Origin: SFEL01 sp964392455
Lineage (GTDB): Bacteria; Bacillota; Clostridia; Christensenellales; CAG-138
Length of the DNA stretch: 64,000 nt
Assembly: GCA_964392455.1 (NCBI GenBank)
Contig: CAYMPG010000007.1
Span: 13,236-77,235 of the forward strand
Direction: 5' to 3'
The notes under the pieces are model-generated. The model did no database searches. It had not been told where the DNA came from and saw only the letters and a program-made list of their open reading frames with translations. Position 1 is the first letter of the stretch. Each line of letters starts with the position of its first letter. Position numbers and translations under genes: made by a program. Positions 41,255-50,979 of this stretch are shown here, piece by piece.

Positions 41255-42307
41255 ATGAAAAAAATAGCTCTTATTCTGGCTCTTGCCATGCTTGTCTGCT
41301 GCTTTGCAGGCTGCGGCGGCAATTCTGATGCCGTTACCCTCAATGTGCTCAACTGGGGCGATTATATCGATGAGGAGCTGCTGGCCCGCTTTACCGAGGA
41401 GACCGGCATCCGCATCAACTACACCACCCTTGCCAACAATGAGGAAATGCTGGTAAAGCTCCAGCAGGAGGATTGCATATATGACCTGTGCTTCCCCTCT
41501 GACTACATAATCGAAAAGCTCATCGAAATGGATCTGCTTTACGAGATAAATAAGGACAATATTCCAAACCTTGAGTACATAGACGACCGGTTTATGGACC
41601 TGAGCTTTGACCCCGACAACAAATACAGCATCCCCTATATGTGGGGCACTGTGGGCATACTTTACAACACCACCATGGTGGATGATACTGTGGATAGCTG
41701 GGATATACTCTGGAATGAAAAGTACTCCGGCCAGATACTCATGTACAACAGCATCCGCGACTCCATGGGCGTTGCCCTTATGAAGCTGGGCCATTCCCTC
41801 AATACCCGTGACGAGGCCCATATACTTGAGGCTGAGGAAGCCCTCATCCAGCAGAAGCCCATCGTGCAGGCCTACCTTGGCGATGACATTAAGGATCGCA
41901 TGATTGGCGGCGGCGGCGCTCTGGCAGTGGTATACAGCGGCGATGCAATGTGGTGTATGGACGAGGAGGAGGGCAATCCCGATCTGGCCTATGCCGTACC
42001 CTCCACCGGCACCAACCTCTGGTTTGACAACATTATCATCCCCAAGTCCAGCACCAAGACTGCCGAGGCAGAGGCCTTCATAAACTTCCTCTGCGACCCT
42101 GAGGTGGCTGCACAGAATGCCGAATACATCGGCTACTCCACCCCCAATGCAGCAGCCCTTGAGCTGATGGGCCCCGATTACATCGACAACGAGACCTACA
42201 ACCCCTCCCAGGAGCTGTTTGAAAAGTGCGAAATATTCCACGACCTGGGCGACTTTATCAACGTATACAACGACTCCTGGATGAGGGTCATCTCCTACGC
42301 AGGCTAA
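41255..42307 (+). CDS. potD: Spermidine/putrescine-binding lipoprotein PotD
   Basis: PotD binds polyamine outside the membrane. It has a lipobox (CCFAGC, cysteine near residue 20) and the family strings LNWGDYIDEELLARFTEETGIRINYTT, CFPSDYIIEKLIEMDLL, YMWGTVGILYNTTMVDD and AYAVPSTGTNLWFDNIIIPKSS with the acidic and aromatic ligand residues. The 350-residue length is usual. It lies 35 bases after potC and precedes a terminator. Confidence 0.96.
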   Translation: MKKIALILALAMLVCCFAGCGGNSDAVTLNVLNWGDYIDEELLARFTEETGIRINYTTLANNEEMLVKLQQEDCIYDLCFPSDYIIEKLIEMDLLYEINKDNIPNLEYIDDRFMDLSFDPDNKYSIPYMWGTVGILYNTTMVDDTVDSWDILWNEKYSGQILMYNSIRDSMGVALMKLGHSLNTRDEAHILEAEEALIQQKPIVQAYLGDDIKDRMIGGGGALAVVYSGDAMWCMDEEEGNPDLAYAVPSTGTNLWFDNIIIPKSSTKTAEAEAFINFLCDPEVAAQNAEYIGYSTPNAAALELMGPDYIDNETYNPSQELFEKCEIFHDLGDFINVYNDSWMRVISYAG

Positions 42308-42350
42308 GCAGCACAATATTTTAAGCCCCAGCCCCGCCGGGGCAAAAATT

Positions 42351-42380
42351 AAAAGGCCCATTTAAAAATGGGCCTTTTTT
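42351..42380. terminator. Bidirectional terminator after potD and trkH
   Basis: AAAAGGCCCATTT (42351-42363) pairs with AAATGGGCCTTTT (42366-42378), with six T on the plus strand and four T on the minus strand. A second smaller hairpin (GCCCC-GCC-GGGGC) lies just before it. Confidence 0.88.
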
Positions 42381-42430
42381 GTATGGAATAAAGCTGCTTT
42401 TTTTACTATGGGGAGCGCCGTTTGATTGGG

Positions 42431-43873
42431 CTATACCCGCTTCCAGGTGGCGGGGTTGAAGAGCATTATCATGGGGAATATCTCAAGCCTGCCTATCAGC
42501 ATATCCAGCGTGAGCACTATCTTTGACCAGGGAGAGAATCCGCTGAAATTACCCATTGGGCCCACCACCTCAAGGCCGGGCCCCACATTGCTTATGCAGG
42601 TGATAACGCTGGTAAGGTTGGTAGTAAAATCGCACTCATCAAAGCAGGCCACCAGCAGCGTGGATACCATTATGGTGAATATATACAGCATCGCATACAC
42701 CTGAGCATTGTGTACCACATCCGCCCCAACCGGCTTGCCCTCCAGCTTTACCAGATTCACGGAGCGAGGATGCATCATGTGCCTCAGCTCGCAGGTGGAG
42801 GATTTAGCAAGTATCATTATTCTGGATACCTTCATACCGCCGCCGGTGCTGCCGGCGCAGGCGCCTATGAACATTATGCCCACCAGCAGCGCCCTGGAAA
42901 GCTCCGGCCACTGATTAAAGTCCGCCGTGGAGAAGCCCGCCGTGGAGATTATGGAGCTCACCTGAAACAGGGCGTACCGCAGGGACTGACCAAAGGTGCC
43001 GTATATCTCCCGGATATTCAGCGCTATTGCCAGCACCGCCCCGCCCACTATGCACAAAAACCAGCGTAGCTCCTCGTTTTTCAGCACAGCACGCACATTG
43101 CCTATGAGTATGAAGAAATATAGATTGAAATTGATGGAAAACAGTATGAGGAATACGCTTATTACAATATCTATATAAGCGCTGTCATAATAGGCCACGC
43201 TGTTATTCTTTATGCCAAAGCCGCCTGTGCCTGCCGTGCCCATTGCGTGAACGAATGCATCAAACAGCGTCATGCCGCCCGCCATCAGGAATACCACCTC
43301 TATCAGGGTCAGCACCACATATATGCCATAAAGTATCATGGCGCTGTCCTTCGCCCGAGGCACCAGCTTGCCCACCACAGGGCCAGGCACCTCCGCCCGC
43401 ATAATATGCATATTGCGGTTATCTGCCATGGGCAGCACTGCCATCATAAACACCAGCACGCCCATGCCCCCTACCCAGTGGGTAAAGCTGCGCCAGAACA
43501 GCAGGCCGTATGGAGTGGCCTCCACGTTTGTAAGCACGGAGGAGCCGGTGGTGGTAAAGCCGGATACGGTTTCAAATACCGCATCCACATACGTGGGCAC
43601 TATGCCATCCACGTAAAAGGGCAGCGCACCAAAGAGGGAAAGCACTATCCAGCACAGGGATACTGTAACAAAGCCCTCACGGGCATAGATGGCCCTGTTT
43701 TGCGTTTTAAGGCATACCAGCGGCACGCCCGCCACTATGAGGCTCACCATAGCCACAAGGAACCCTCTTATGGCCTCCCCGTTAAACAGGGCTATCAGCA
43801 TGGAGGGTATCATCAGCACCGCCTCCGTAAGCATGGCATAGCCCGTTATTCTTGCTATCATGCGGTAATTCAT
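42431..43873 (-). CDS. trkH: Potassium uptake membrane protein TrkH
   Basis: TrkH forms the potassium-conducting pore of the Trk system. The 480-residue protein has about ten membrane helices and the four P-loops with selectivity glycines (for example ETVSGFTTTGSSVL, MGTAGTGGFG, SIISTAGFSTADFN and TCISNVGPGLEVVG). The family-typical FWRSFTHWVGGMGVLVFMMAVLP is clear. It begins four bases after the trkA stop, so both are expressed together. Confidence 0.96.
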   Translation of the reverse strand: MNYRMIARITGYAMLTEAVLMIPSMLIALFNGEAIRGFLVAMVSLIVAGVPLVCLKTQNRAIYAREGFVTVSLCWIVLSLFGALPFYVDGIVPTYVDAVFETVSGFTTTGSSVLTNVEATPYGLLFWRSFTHWVGGMGVLVFMMAVLPMADNRNMHIMRAEVPGPVVGKLVPRAKDSAMILYGIYVVLTLIEVVFLMAGGMTLFDAFVHAMGTAGTGGFGIKNNSVAYYDSAYIDIVISVFLILFSINFNLYFFILIGNVRAVLKNEELRWFLCIVGGAVLAIALNIREIYGTFGQSLRYALFQVSSIISTAGFSTADFNQWPELSRALLVGIMFIGACAGSTGGGMKVSRIMILAKSSTCELRHMMHPRSVNLVKLEGKPVGADVVHNAQVYAMLYIFTIMVSTLLVACFDECDFTTNLTSVITCISNVGPGLEVVGPMGNFSGFSPWSKIVLTLDMLIGRLEIFPMIMLFNPATWKRV

Positions 43874-43877
43874 ATGC

Positions 43878-45239
43878 TTAGGCTTCCTTTAATATCTTGT
43901 TCAGCTCCTCAAGGCCGCTTATGGTGGTGACTACTATTACGGAATCTCCCACCCTTATGCTGTCATTACCGCCGGGAATGATGCAGGATCCGCCCCGGAT
44001 TATTGCACCGATGAGCACATTATCCCTAATGGGCAGGTCCTTCAGAGGGATGCCCACGCAGCGATTGCCCTCGCGCACCCTGAATTCCAGTGCCTCGGCA
44101 TTGCCGTCGGCAATGCGGTGAAGTGTCTCCACGTTGCTGCCTGTGGCGTTGGTCATGGCACGAACGTAGCTTATTATGCTATTTGCAGCAATGTCCTTAG
44201 GAGAGATAAGGCTCTCCACCCCCACGTTTGTCACCATATCCGCAAGGTGAGAGCTGTTTACCTTGGCTATCACCTTATCCACATTTATGGAATTTGCGTA
44301 CATGGAAAGTATGATGTTTTCCTCATCTATGCCTGTAAGGGCGATGAATGCATCGGTATTATCAATGCCCTCCTCGTGGAGCAGCTCGTGATTGGTGCCG
44401 TCTCCATGGAGTATCTGGGCCTTGGGCAGCAGCTCGCAGAGCCTGTTGCAGGTGGCCTCGTCCTTTTCTATTATCTTTACATGGAGGCCGCTCTCTATGA
44501 GCTGGCGGGTAAGGTAATAGGCTATCCTGCCGCCGCCCACTATCATAACGTCCTTCACCTTGCGCTTGAAGGTACCCACGGCCTTAAAGAATGCGCTCAC
44601 ATCTCCCGGTGCAGCCAGTATGGACAGCTTATCCCCTGTACGCATTTCAAAGCTGCCCTTGGGGATAAATACCTCATCCTCCCGGCAGGCAGCGCATACC
44701 AGTACCCTCAGGCCAAAGTGGCCATAAAAATCCGCCAGCCTCATGCCGTGAAGGGGACTCCCCTCCCTTACCTTGAATTCCACCAGCTCTATGCGGCCCT
44801 TGGCAAAGGGCTCCACCTTTATGGCAGATGCAAAGCGCAGCAGCCTTGATATTTCAGAGGCCGCCGCCTGCTCCGGATTTACCGTCATGGACAGGCCCAG
44901 CTCATCCTTAAGAAAAAACATCTGCTGCTGATACTGGGGATCTCGCACGCGGGCTATGGTGTGCTTTGCGCCCAGCTTTTTTGCCACCATGCAGCAGAGC
45001 ATATTCATTTCATCGGCACTGGTGGCAGCGATTAAAAGATCCGCCTTGGCAACGCCTGCCTCGGTCTGCACCTGATAGCTTACGCCATTGCCCTCCACGC
45101 AGCTCACATCCTGAAGGTCCATTGTGTTATTCAGCGCAGCCGGCCTGTTATCTATAACTGTAATATCGTGATCCTCACGGGAAAGGCGTTCAGTAACGGT
45201 ATAGCCCACCTTGCCGTCGCCCACTATTACTATATTCAT
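43878..45239 (-). CDS. trkA: Trk system regulatory subunit TrkA
   Basis: This cytosolic 453-residue protein gates TrkH in response to NAD(H) or ATP. It has two RCK-N domains (MNIVIVGDGKVGYTVTERL at the N-terminus and VMIVGGGRIAYYLTRQLIESG near 230), each with a GxGxxG nucleotide site, and two RCK-C domains (GSPLHGMRLADF and GNRCVGIPLKDLPIRDNVLIGAIIRGG). The ATG at 45239 was chosen because AAGGA lies eight bases upstream, rather than the longer in-frame form from 45287. Confidence 0.95.
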   Translation of the reverse strand: MNIVIVGDGKVGYTVTERLSREDHDITVIDNRPAALNNTMDLQDVSCVEGNGVSYQVQTEAGVAKADLLIAATSADEMNMLCCMVAKKLGAKHTIARVRDPQYQQQMFFLKDELGLSMTVNPEQAAASEISRLLRFASAIKVEPFAKGRIELVEFKVREGSPLHGMRLADFYGHFGLRVLVCAACREDEVFIPKGSFEMRTGDKLSILAAPGDVSAFFKAVGTFKRKVKDVMIVGGGRIAYYLTRQLIESGLHVKIIEKDEATCNRLCELLPKAQILHGDGTNHELLHEEGIDNTDAFIALTGIDEENIILSMYANSINVDKVIAKVNSSHLADMVTNVGVESLISPKDIAANSIISYVRAMTNATGSNVETLHRIADGNAEALEFRVREGNRCVGIPLKDLPIRDNVLIGAIIRGGSCIIPGGNDSIRVGDSVIVVTTISGLEELNKILKEA

Positions 45240-45301
45240 ACACATATTCCTTTCGATGAAAGATGCGTACATTATATCATTGAGCATTTATGCCCATCAA
45301 T

Positions 45302-45326
45302 AAGCCGGGAGAATTTCTCCCGGCTT
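45302..45326 (-). terminator. Terminator-like hairpin after xanthine dehydrogenase
   Basis: AAGCCGGGAGA and TCTCCCGGCTT (45302-45312, 45316-45326) form an 11-base perfect stem with a short loop, but only a short T-run follows on either strand. It lies 40 bases after the xanthine dehydrogenase stop. Confidence 0.6.
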
Positions 45327-45365
45327 ATGCTGCAAATATTCTGCTAAGATATGCTGCTTTTTGGT

Positions 45366-47921
45366 TTATTTCTTCTTCCTGCTGTAGGGAGTGCCCTCAA
45401 GGGGCAGTGACGTGCGACGTATACCGTCATAGCGCAGGTACGCCTCGGATATTGCAGGGGCGGTGGGTATGGAGGTTATCTCACCTATGCCTATTGCGCC
45501 GTATGCGCCATCCACGCCGGCCTTTTCCACTATTATGGATTGTACCTTTGGCGCCTTGTCCGCCTTAAACAGGCCCAGCGTACCATACTTTGCCGTGGGA
45601 GCGCAATTTACTATCGGGTACTCCTCCGTAAGGGCAAAGCCTGTGGACATTACCACGCCGCCCTCTATCTGCCCCTCTACGGACAGGGGGTTTACCGCCT
45701 TGCCCACAGCATGGGCCGCCACTATCCTATCCAGCGTTCCGTCCTCCTTCAGCAATGCCACCTGGGTGGCAAAGCCGTAGGCAACGTGGCTTACGGGGTT
45801 TGGCTTATCAGAGCCCAGCGGGTCTGTTGGGGGATAATAATCCGCAAAGAATTCCTCGCCCTCCAGCTCCTCCACTGCCCTGCCGCCAGCCGCCTTATTG
45901 TACAGCTCGCAGGCACGCCTTGCGGCCTCCCCTGTAAGCAGGGTCTGCCTTGAGCCTGAGGTAGTGCCGGAATCCGGGGTGCGGTGGCTGTTTGGCGCCT
46001 CTATCACTATCTTTTCCCGGGGAAGGCCGGTGGTTTCGTGGACTATCTGCACAAGCACCGTAGCAAGGCCCTGGCCTATGCAGCTTGCTCCCGCCAGCAC
46101 ATGGAGCTTGCCATCCTCCACCAGGAGCTTTACCCGGCCCACATCCGGCAGGCCCACGCCCACGCCTGCGTTCTTCATGGCGCAGGCTATTCCGGCGTAC
46201 TTTGCCCCCTCGTATGCGCCCTTTACCGCCTCCAGCGTTTCCACAAGGCCGGTGGAGCCATCTGCTATCTGCCCATTGGGCAGCACCTGCCCGGGGCGTA
46301 TGGCGTTGCGGTAGCGTATCTCCCAGGGGCTTATACCTATGGTATCAGCCATTTTGGTAAGCAGGCTCTCCATGCCAAAGCAGGTCTGGGTAACGCCAAA
46401 GCCGCGAAATGCGCCGGCAGGGGGGTTATTTGTATAGTATGCCTTGCCGTCTATTTCAAAGTTTTGATAATTATACGGCCCGGCAGCATGGGTGCAGGCC
46501 CTTTCCAGCACCGGCCCGCCCAGTGAGGCATATGCGCCGGTATCCGCTATGACCTTTGCACACACGCCCTGTATTATGCCATTTTCATCGCAGCCCAGAG
46601 TAAACTCCATATCCATGGGGTGACGCTTGGGGTGTATCAGCAGGCTTTCTGCCCTTGAGAGCTTCACCTTTACGGGGCGCTTTGTAAGGTACGCCACCAG
46701 CGCAGCATGGTGCTGCACGGTAACATCCTCCTTGCCGCCGAAGCCGCCGCCCACCAGCTTGTTTTCCACGCACACCTGCTCATGGGTCAGGCCCAGCATG
46801 GGGGCGGTTTCGTGCTGAGTATCGTATACGCTCTGATCTGAGGAGTATATCTTTACCCCATCCCCCACCGGGAAGGCCACGGCGCACTCCGGCTCAAGGA
46901 AGGCGTGCTCTGTATAGGGGGTGGAATATTTTTCCGTAAGCACATACTTTGAGCGGGCAATGGCCTCCTTTGCGTTGCCCCTGGATACGTGCTTATGGGC
47001 CATAAGGTTGCCATCCTCATGAACGAGGGGGGCATCCTCTGCCATCGCCTCATAAGGGGAGCGCACAGGGGTAAGCTCCTCATACTCCACCTTTACCAGC
47101 TTCTTGGCCTCCTCCAGTATCTCCTGGGTCTCCGCCGCCACTATGCATATGGCGTCGCCCAGATAGTGGGTGATGCTGCCTACGGGTATAAGAGCATCCC
47201 AATCTTTTTTAAGATGGCCCACCTTAACGCTGCCAGGAATATCCTCTGCGGTAAATACTCCCACCACGCCGGGCAGTGCCTTTGCAGCAGACGCATCTAT
47301 GGACAGCACTCTGGCTCTCGGGTAGGCTGAGCGAACTGCGCTTGCGTATATCATGCCCTCCATGTATATATCGTCGCAGTATTCGCCATAGCCCAGCACC
47401 TTTTCCTCCACATCCACCCTGTGGGCCCGCTCGCCCAGGGAGAAATCATTGCTGTGCTCAGGGACGCTGCCATTGCGTATGCACTCTGCCGCCAGCTCTA
47501 TTGCCTTTACGATTTTAACGTAGCCTGTACAGCGGCAGATATTATTGCGGATGGCAAAGCGTATCTCCTCCTCTGTGGGGCTCTGGTTCACATCTATAAG
47601 GGCCTTGGCGCACATGACCATGCCGGGTATGCAGAAGCCGCACTGGACAGCACCCGCCTCGCCAAAGGCATAGGTATACACCTTCTTTTCAAAATCCGAC
47701 AGGCCCTCTACGGTAATGATGGACTTTCCCTCCATGCGGTCTGTCTGCTGAACGCAGCACTTTACCGCCTTGCCGTCTATGATTATGGTGCAGGTGCCGC
47801 AGGCGCCCTCGCTGCATCCATCCTTGACTGAAGTAAGGCCAAGGTCATCCCGCAGGTAGCGCATGAGCTTTTTATTCTTTTCCACGGTAACCTGTTTGCC
47901 GTTTACTGTAAAGGTTGCCAT
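45366..47921 (-). CDS. xdh: Selenium-dependent xanthine dehydrogenase (2Fe-2S and molybdenum domains fused)
   Basis: The 851-residue protein joins two parts usually encoded separately. The N-terminal 155 residues hold two [2Fe-2S] clusters (DGCSEGACGTCTIIIDGKAVKCC and QCGFCIPGMVMCAKAL with CRCTGY). The rest is a molybdopterin hydroxylase domain (GYGEYCDDI, SDQSVYDTQHETAPMLGL, VGGGFGGKEDVTVQHHAALVAYLTKRPVKVKLSR, GAFRGFGVTQTCFGME, SCIGQGLATVLVQIVHETTG, GAIGIGEITSIPTAPAI). This fused form of about 850 residues, next to ygfK and ssnA, is the selenium-dependent molybdenum hydroxylase type, whose selenium is a cofactor atom, not selenocysteine. No separate FAD subunit gene is present. The substrate is probably xanthine or another purine. 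Confidence 0.9.
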   Translation of the reverse strand: MATFTVNGKQVTVEKNKKLMRYLRDDLGLTSVKDGCSEGACGTCTIIIDGKAVKCCVQQTDRMEGKSIITVEGLSDFEKKVYTYAFGEAGAVQCGFCIPGMVMCAKALIDVNQSPTEEEIRFAIRNNICRCTGYVKIVKAIELAAECIRNGSVPEHSNDFSLGERAHRVDVEEKVLGYGEYCDDIYMEGMIYASAVRSAYPRARVLSIDASAAKALPGVVGVFTAEDIPGSVKVGHLKKDWDALIPVGSITHYLGDAICIVAAETQEILEEAKKLVKVEYEELTPVRSPYEAMAEDAPLVHEDGNLMAHKHVSRGNAKEAIARSKYVLTEKYSTPYTEHAFLEPECAVAFPVGDGVKIYSSDQSVYDTQHETAPMLGLTHEQVCVENKLVGGGFGGKEDVTVQHHAALVAYLTKRPVKVKLSRAESLLIHPKRHPMDMEFTLGCDENGIIQGVCAKVIADTGAYASLGGPVLERACTHAAGPYNYQNFEIDGKAYYTNNPPAGAFRGFGVTQTCFGMESLLTKMADTIGISPWEIRYRNAIRPGQVLPNGQIADGSTGLVETLEAVKGAYEGAKYAGIACAMKNAGVGVGLPDVGRVKLLVEDGKLHVLAGASCIGQGLATVLVQIVHETTGLPREKIVIEAPNSHRTPDSGTTSGSRQTLLTGEAARRACELYNKAAGGRAVEELEGEEFFADYYPPTDPLGSDKPNPVSHVAYGFATQVALLKEDGTLDRIVAAHAVGKAVNPLSVEGQIEGGVVMSTGFALTEEYPIVNCAPTAKYGTLGLFKADKAPKVQSIIVEKAGVDGAYGAIGIGEITSIPTAPAISEAYLRYDGIRRTSLPLEGTPYSRKKK

Positions 47922-47946
47922 TATCTCTCTTTCCTTTCAGATGTAC

Positions 47947-47981
47947 CTTTGGGGACCGCCCTGTCAGGGCAGCCCCCAAAG
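47947..47981 (-). other. Stable hairpin between ygfK and xanthine dehydrogenase
   Basis: CTTTGGGG (47947-47954) pairs with CCCCAAAG (47974-47981), with an inner GCCCTG/AGGGC stem. No T-run follows, so it is more likely to affect mRNA stability or relative expression than to terminate. Confidence 0.55.
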
Positions 47982-47999
47982 TGCAGTAATTATAGCTCT

Positions 48000-50957
48000 T
48001 TAGCCCAGCAGGTAGGGATATTCCCTGATAACGGTCAGCATAAGCTCCTCCAGCTTGCGGTCAAGCTCGCTTGTGCCATCCAGGGTGTATTCCTTCACCT
48101 GGCCATTCAGCCTTACCTTTACCTTGGGGCAGGCAGGGCATACTACCATGAAGCCGCTGTTTTCGCTATCCTCAAAGTCCTTCTCGTTTGCAAAGAGGGT
48201 GAACTTATCCTTGTAGGGCCTGCCATTGGTATAGGGGCAGAAGTGGGCGCAGTTGCCGCACTCATTGCACATATAGTCAATGTGGAGTATCTGGCGCATA
48301 TCGCTGCCGGGTATGGCGATGGCCACATTTGCCCTGTTGGGGCAGACGGATACGCAGCACTCGCATACCATATTGCAGCTTATGCAGCGATCTGCCTCGC
48401 ACTTATCCTTCTCCATCAGCTTCATCTTGCGGCGGAGGGCGGCAGCCTTATCGGCCTGAGCCTCGGCGGGGATATTGCCCACTATGGCCTTGCCCGTAAG
48501 CTCCTCCACGGCAGACTTTGCATCTGCTATGGCCTCGGCAACTGTGGCCGGGCCACGGCTTGCATCGCCTATAACGTATACATCCTCATACCTGCGCTGG
48601 CCCTTCTTATACTCGGCCACTCCATACTGTGCAAGGAGGTCGGTATCCACCTTTTCGCCCACGGCGGCGATAACGGTGTCCGCATCCACCTCCACAGTCT
48701 CCCCTGTTTCAACGGGGCTGCGGCGGCCGGAAGCATCCATATCGCCCAGCTTCATCTTATTGCACAGCAGCTTGCCGTTTGCCTGCTTTACAGGGGCGGC
48801 CAGCTCCAGGAACTCCACTCCATCCTCAATGGCAAGCTCCAGCTCCTCCAGGTCTGCCGGCATATACTTGCGATTGCGGCGGTATACAAGGGTCACCTTA
48901 TCCACCCCGGGTACGCGCTTTGCAGCCCTTGCGGCATCCATTGCGGTATTGCCTCCGCCTACCACTGCCACGTTTTTGCCAAGGTCAAGGGCACCGCCAT
49001 TCTTGAAGGCATAGAGGAAATCGATAACGTTGAGCACATTGCCCTCTATTGCCAGCACGCCCTTCTTTTCTGCGCCGCAGGCCAGCACTATATGCTCAAA
49101 GCCCGCTGCCTTAAGGTCTGCGCCGGAGGGGGCTTCCTTGCCCATTACAAACTCCACGCCGTTCTTTTTGATGAACTCCACGTCCTTATCTATGGCCTCT
49201 GCGCCGATGCGGAAGCCGGGGATAACATTGCGTACTATGCCGCCCAGGGTATTCTGCTTTTCAAATACCGTTACGGCGTAGCCTGCCTTTGCGGCAAAGT
49301 AGGCCGCTGCAAGGCCGGCGGGGCCGCCGCCTATCACAGCGAGCCTGCCCAATGTGGGCTCAACGGGCTGAGTAACTGCCATAAGCTCATCATAGGCAGC
49401 CTCTGCGGCAGCAAGCTTGGTGCCACGCACATCCACCGGCTCCTCGTAATGATTACGCATGCACTTATCCATGCAGTGATGGGCGCAGATGGTGCCGGTA
49501 ATGAAGGGCAGGGGGTTTTTATCTGTAATGAGCTTAAGTGCCTCAAGGAACAGGCCCTTGCCGCAAAGCTCTATATACTCGGGAATATCCTGGCCAAAGG
49601 GGCAGCCGCTCTTGCAGGGAGCCTTGAAGCAATCCGTAAGGGGCAGTACCTTGTCCTTGCCCATGGTGCGCTCGGGAGCTTCCTTCACGGGCTTGATATG
49701 GTGATGATTGGTCACAGCCGCCTCAGACAGCTTTGTCACGGCCTTGTAATCCACCCCGGCAAAGGGCTTGAATTCGCACTCATCCAGCAGCTCGCCAAGC
49801 TGTACCATGCGGCCATAGCCGCCGGGCTTAAGTATGGTGGTGGCCATGGTGATGGGCCATATGCCCGCCTCAAACAGCGCCTTGATATTGAAGAAATCCG
49901 CACCGCCGCTGTAGGACAGGCGCAGCTCTCCCTTGAACTCATTGGCAAAGCGGTTTGCCATCTCTATGGTGAGGGGATACAGTGAGCGGCCGCTCATGTA
50001 CATTTCCTCGCTGGGCAGCTCATTTGCCTTCACATCCACCGGGAAGGTGTTGGACAGCTTAAGGCCAAACTCCAGCCCATTGCTTTCTGCAAGGGCCTTA
50101 AGGCGATGGAACATGGGCACGGCGTCGGCATACTGAAGGTCCTCACGGAAATGCCTGTCATCAAAGGCAATATAATCATAGCCCATTGAGTCAAGGCGGG
50201 CCCTTGCAAAGTCATAGCCCAGTATGGTGGGATTGCACTTTACAAAGGTATTCAGGTGCTTTTCGGTGATAAGATAGCTGGCTATGGCCTCTATCTCTCC
50301 CGGAGGGCAGCCATGGAGGGTGGATACTGTCACGCCATCGCATACGCGGGCGGGGGTGGCTGCAATATAATCTGCAAGGTCAGGATAAAGCTCCTTGCCC
50401 ACCTCCATGCACTCCTTGAATATGGGAGTATTGGAGGCATCCCGCATGCCGTCTATAAAGGCATTCATCTTGGGGGTCTTTATGCCCTCAAGGTCGTAGC
50501 CCACGCTCATATTGAATACAAAGCCATCCGGTGCGCCAAGGCCATATACCCTGCTTATTATACGCAGGGCAAACCATGCCTTAACGTACTCATCAAATGC
50601 CTGGGGAACATACAGCTCTGTGGACCATTCGCAATTGTACCCCTCGTCCTTTGTCCAGATGCAGGGGCGGTTTATGCAGGCGGCAAGGTCATCGCCATCC
50701 ATTTTCTGCACGGTCTTAAGCTCAAAGAAGCGAGCACCGGCATAATAGGCCGCAATTATGTTCTGGGCAAGCTGCGTGTTGGGGCCTGCCGCAGGGCCGA
50801 AGGGAGTTTCCAGCTTTTCGGTGAATATGGGCAGCACCTTGTCATTTTTCTTAACGTAGGGAGCGTTTACTCCGAATACGGTGCCGCACTTGTCGTGCTC
50901 GTCCCGTATCCAGGTCATAAGCTGCTTAAAGGGGATGGGGGTCATTCTTTCGCTCAT
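48000..50957 (-). CDS. ygfK: YgfK-type putative selenate reductase/electron-transfer subunit
   Basis: This 985-residue protein has the known YgfK plan. Residues 1-430 are a dihydroorotate-dehydrogenase-like barrel (TPFGPAAGPNTQLAQNI, NTFPVDVKANELPSEEMYMSGRSLYPLTIEMA, LRLSYSGGADFFNIKALFEAGIWPITMAT). Next comes a ferredoxin-like Cys motif CKSGCPFGQDIPEYI and the glutamate-synthase-type FAD domain (GGGPAGLAAAYFAAKAGYAVTVFEK near 545; VVGGGNTAMDAAR near 675). At the end are cysteine clusters CISCNMVCECCVSVCP and CNECGNCAHFCPYTNGRPYKD. It probably moves electrons to or from the xanthine dehydrogenase. It lies 22 bases after ssnA. The selenate-reductase name is historical. Confidence 0.92.
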   Translation of the reverse strand: MSERMTPIPFKQLMTWIRDEHDKCGTVFGVNAPYVKKNDKVLPIFTEKLETPFGPAAGPNTQLAQNIIAAYYAGARFFELKTVQKMDGDDLAACINRPCIWTKDEGYNCEWSTELYVPQAFDEYVKAWFALRIISRVYGLGAPDGFVFNMSVGYDLEGIKTPKMNAFIDGMRDASNTPIFKECMEVGKELYPDLADYIAATPARVCDGVTVSTLHGCPPGEIEAIASYLITEKHLNTFVKCNPTILGYDFARARLDSMGYDYIAFDDRHFREDLQYADAVPMFHRLKALAESNGLEFGLKLSNTFPVDVKANELPSEEMYMSGRSLYPLTIEMANRFANEFKGELRLSYSGGADFFNIKALFEAGIWPITMATTILKPGGYGRMVQLGELLDECEFKPFAGVDYKAVTKLSEAAVTNHHHIKPVKEAPERTMGKDKVLPLTDCFKAPCKSGCPFGQDIPEYIELCGKGLFLEALKLITDKNPLPFITGTICAHHCMDKCMRNHYEEPVDVRGTKLAAAEAAYDELMAVTQPVEPTLGRLAVIGGGPAGLAAAYFAAKAGYAVTVFEKQNTLGGIVRNVIPGFRIGAEAIDKDVEFIKKNGVEFVMGKEAPSGADLKAAGFEHIVLACGAEKKGVLAIEGNVLNVIDFLYAFKNGGALDLGKNVAVVGGGNTAMDAARAAKRVPGVDKVTLVYRRNRKYMPADLEELELAIEDGVEFLELAAPVKQANGKLLCNKMKLGDMDASGRRSPVETGETVEVDADTVIAAVGEKVDTDLLAQYGVAEYKKGQRRYEDVYVIGDASRGPATVAEAIADAKSAVEELTGKAIVGNIPAEAQADKAAALRRKMKLMEKDKCEADRCISCNMVCECCVSVCPNRANVAIAIPGSDMRQILHIDYMCNECGNCAHFCPYTNGRPYKDKFTLFANEKDFEDSENSGFMVVCPACPKVKVRLNGQVKEYTLDGTSELDRKLEELMLTVIREYPYLLG

Positions 50958-50979
50958 ATTACTTCTCCTCCAGGTTTGG

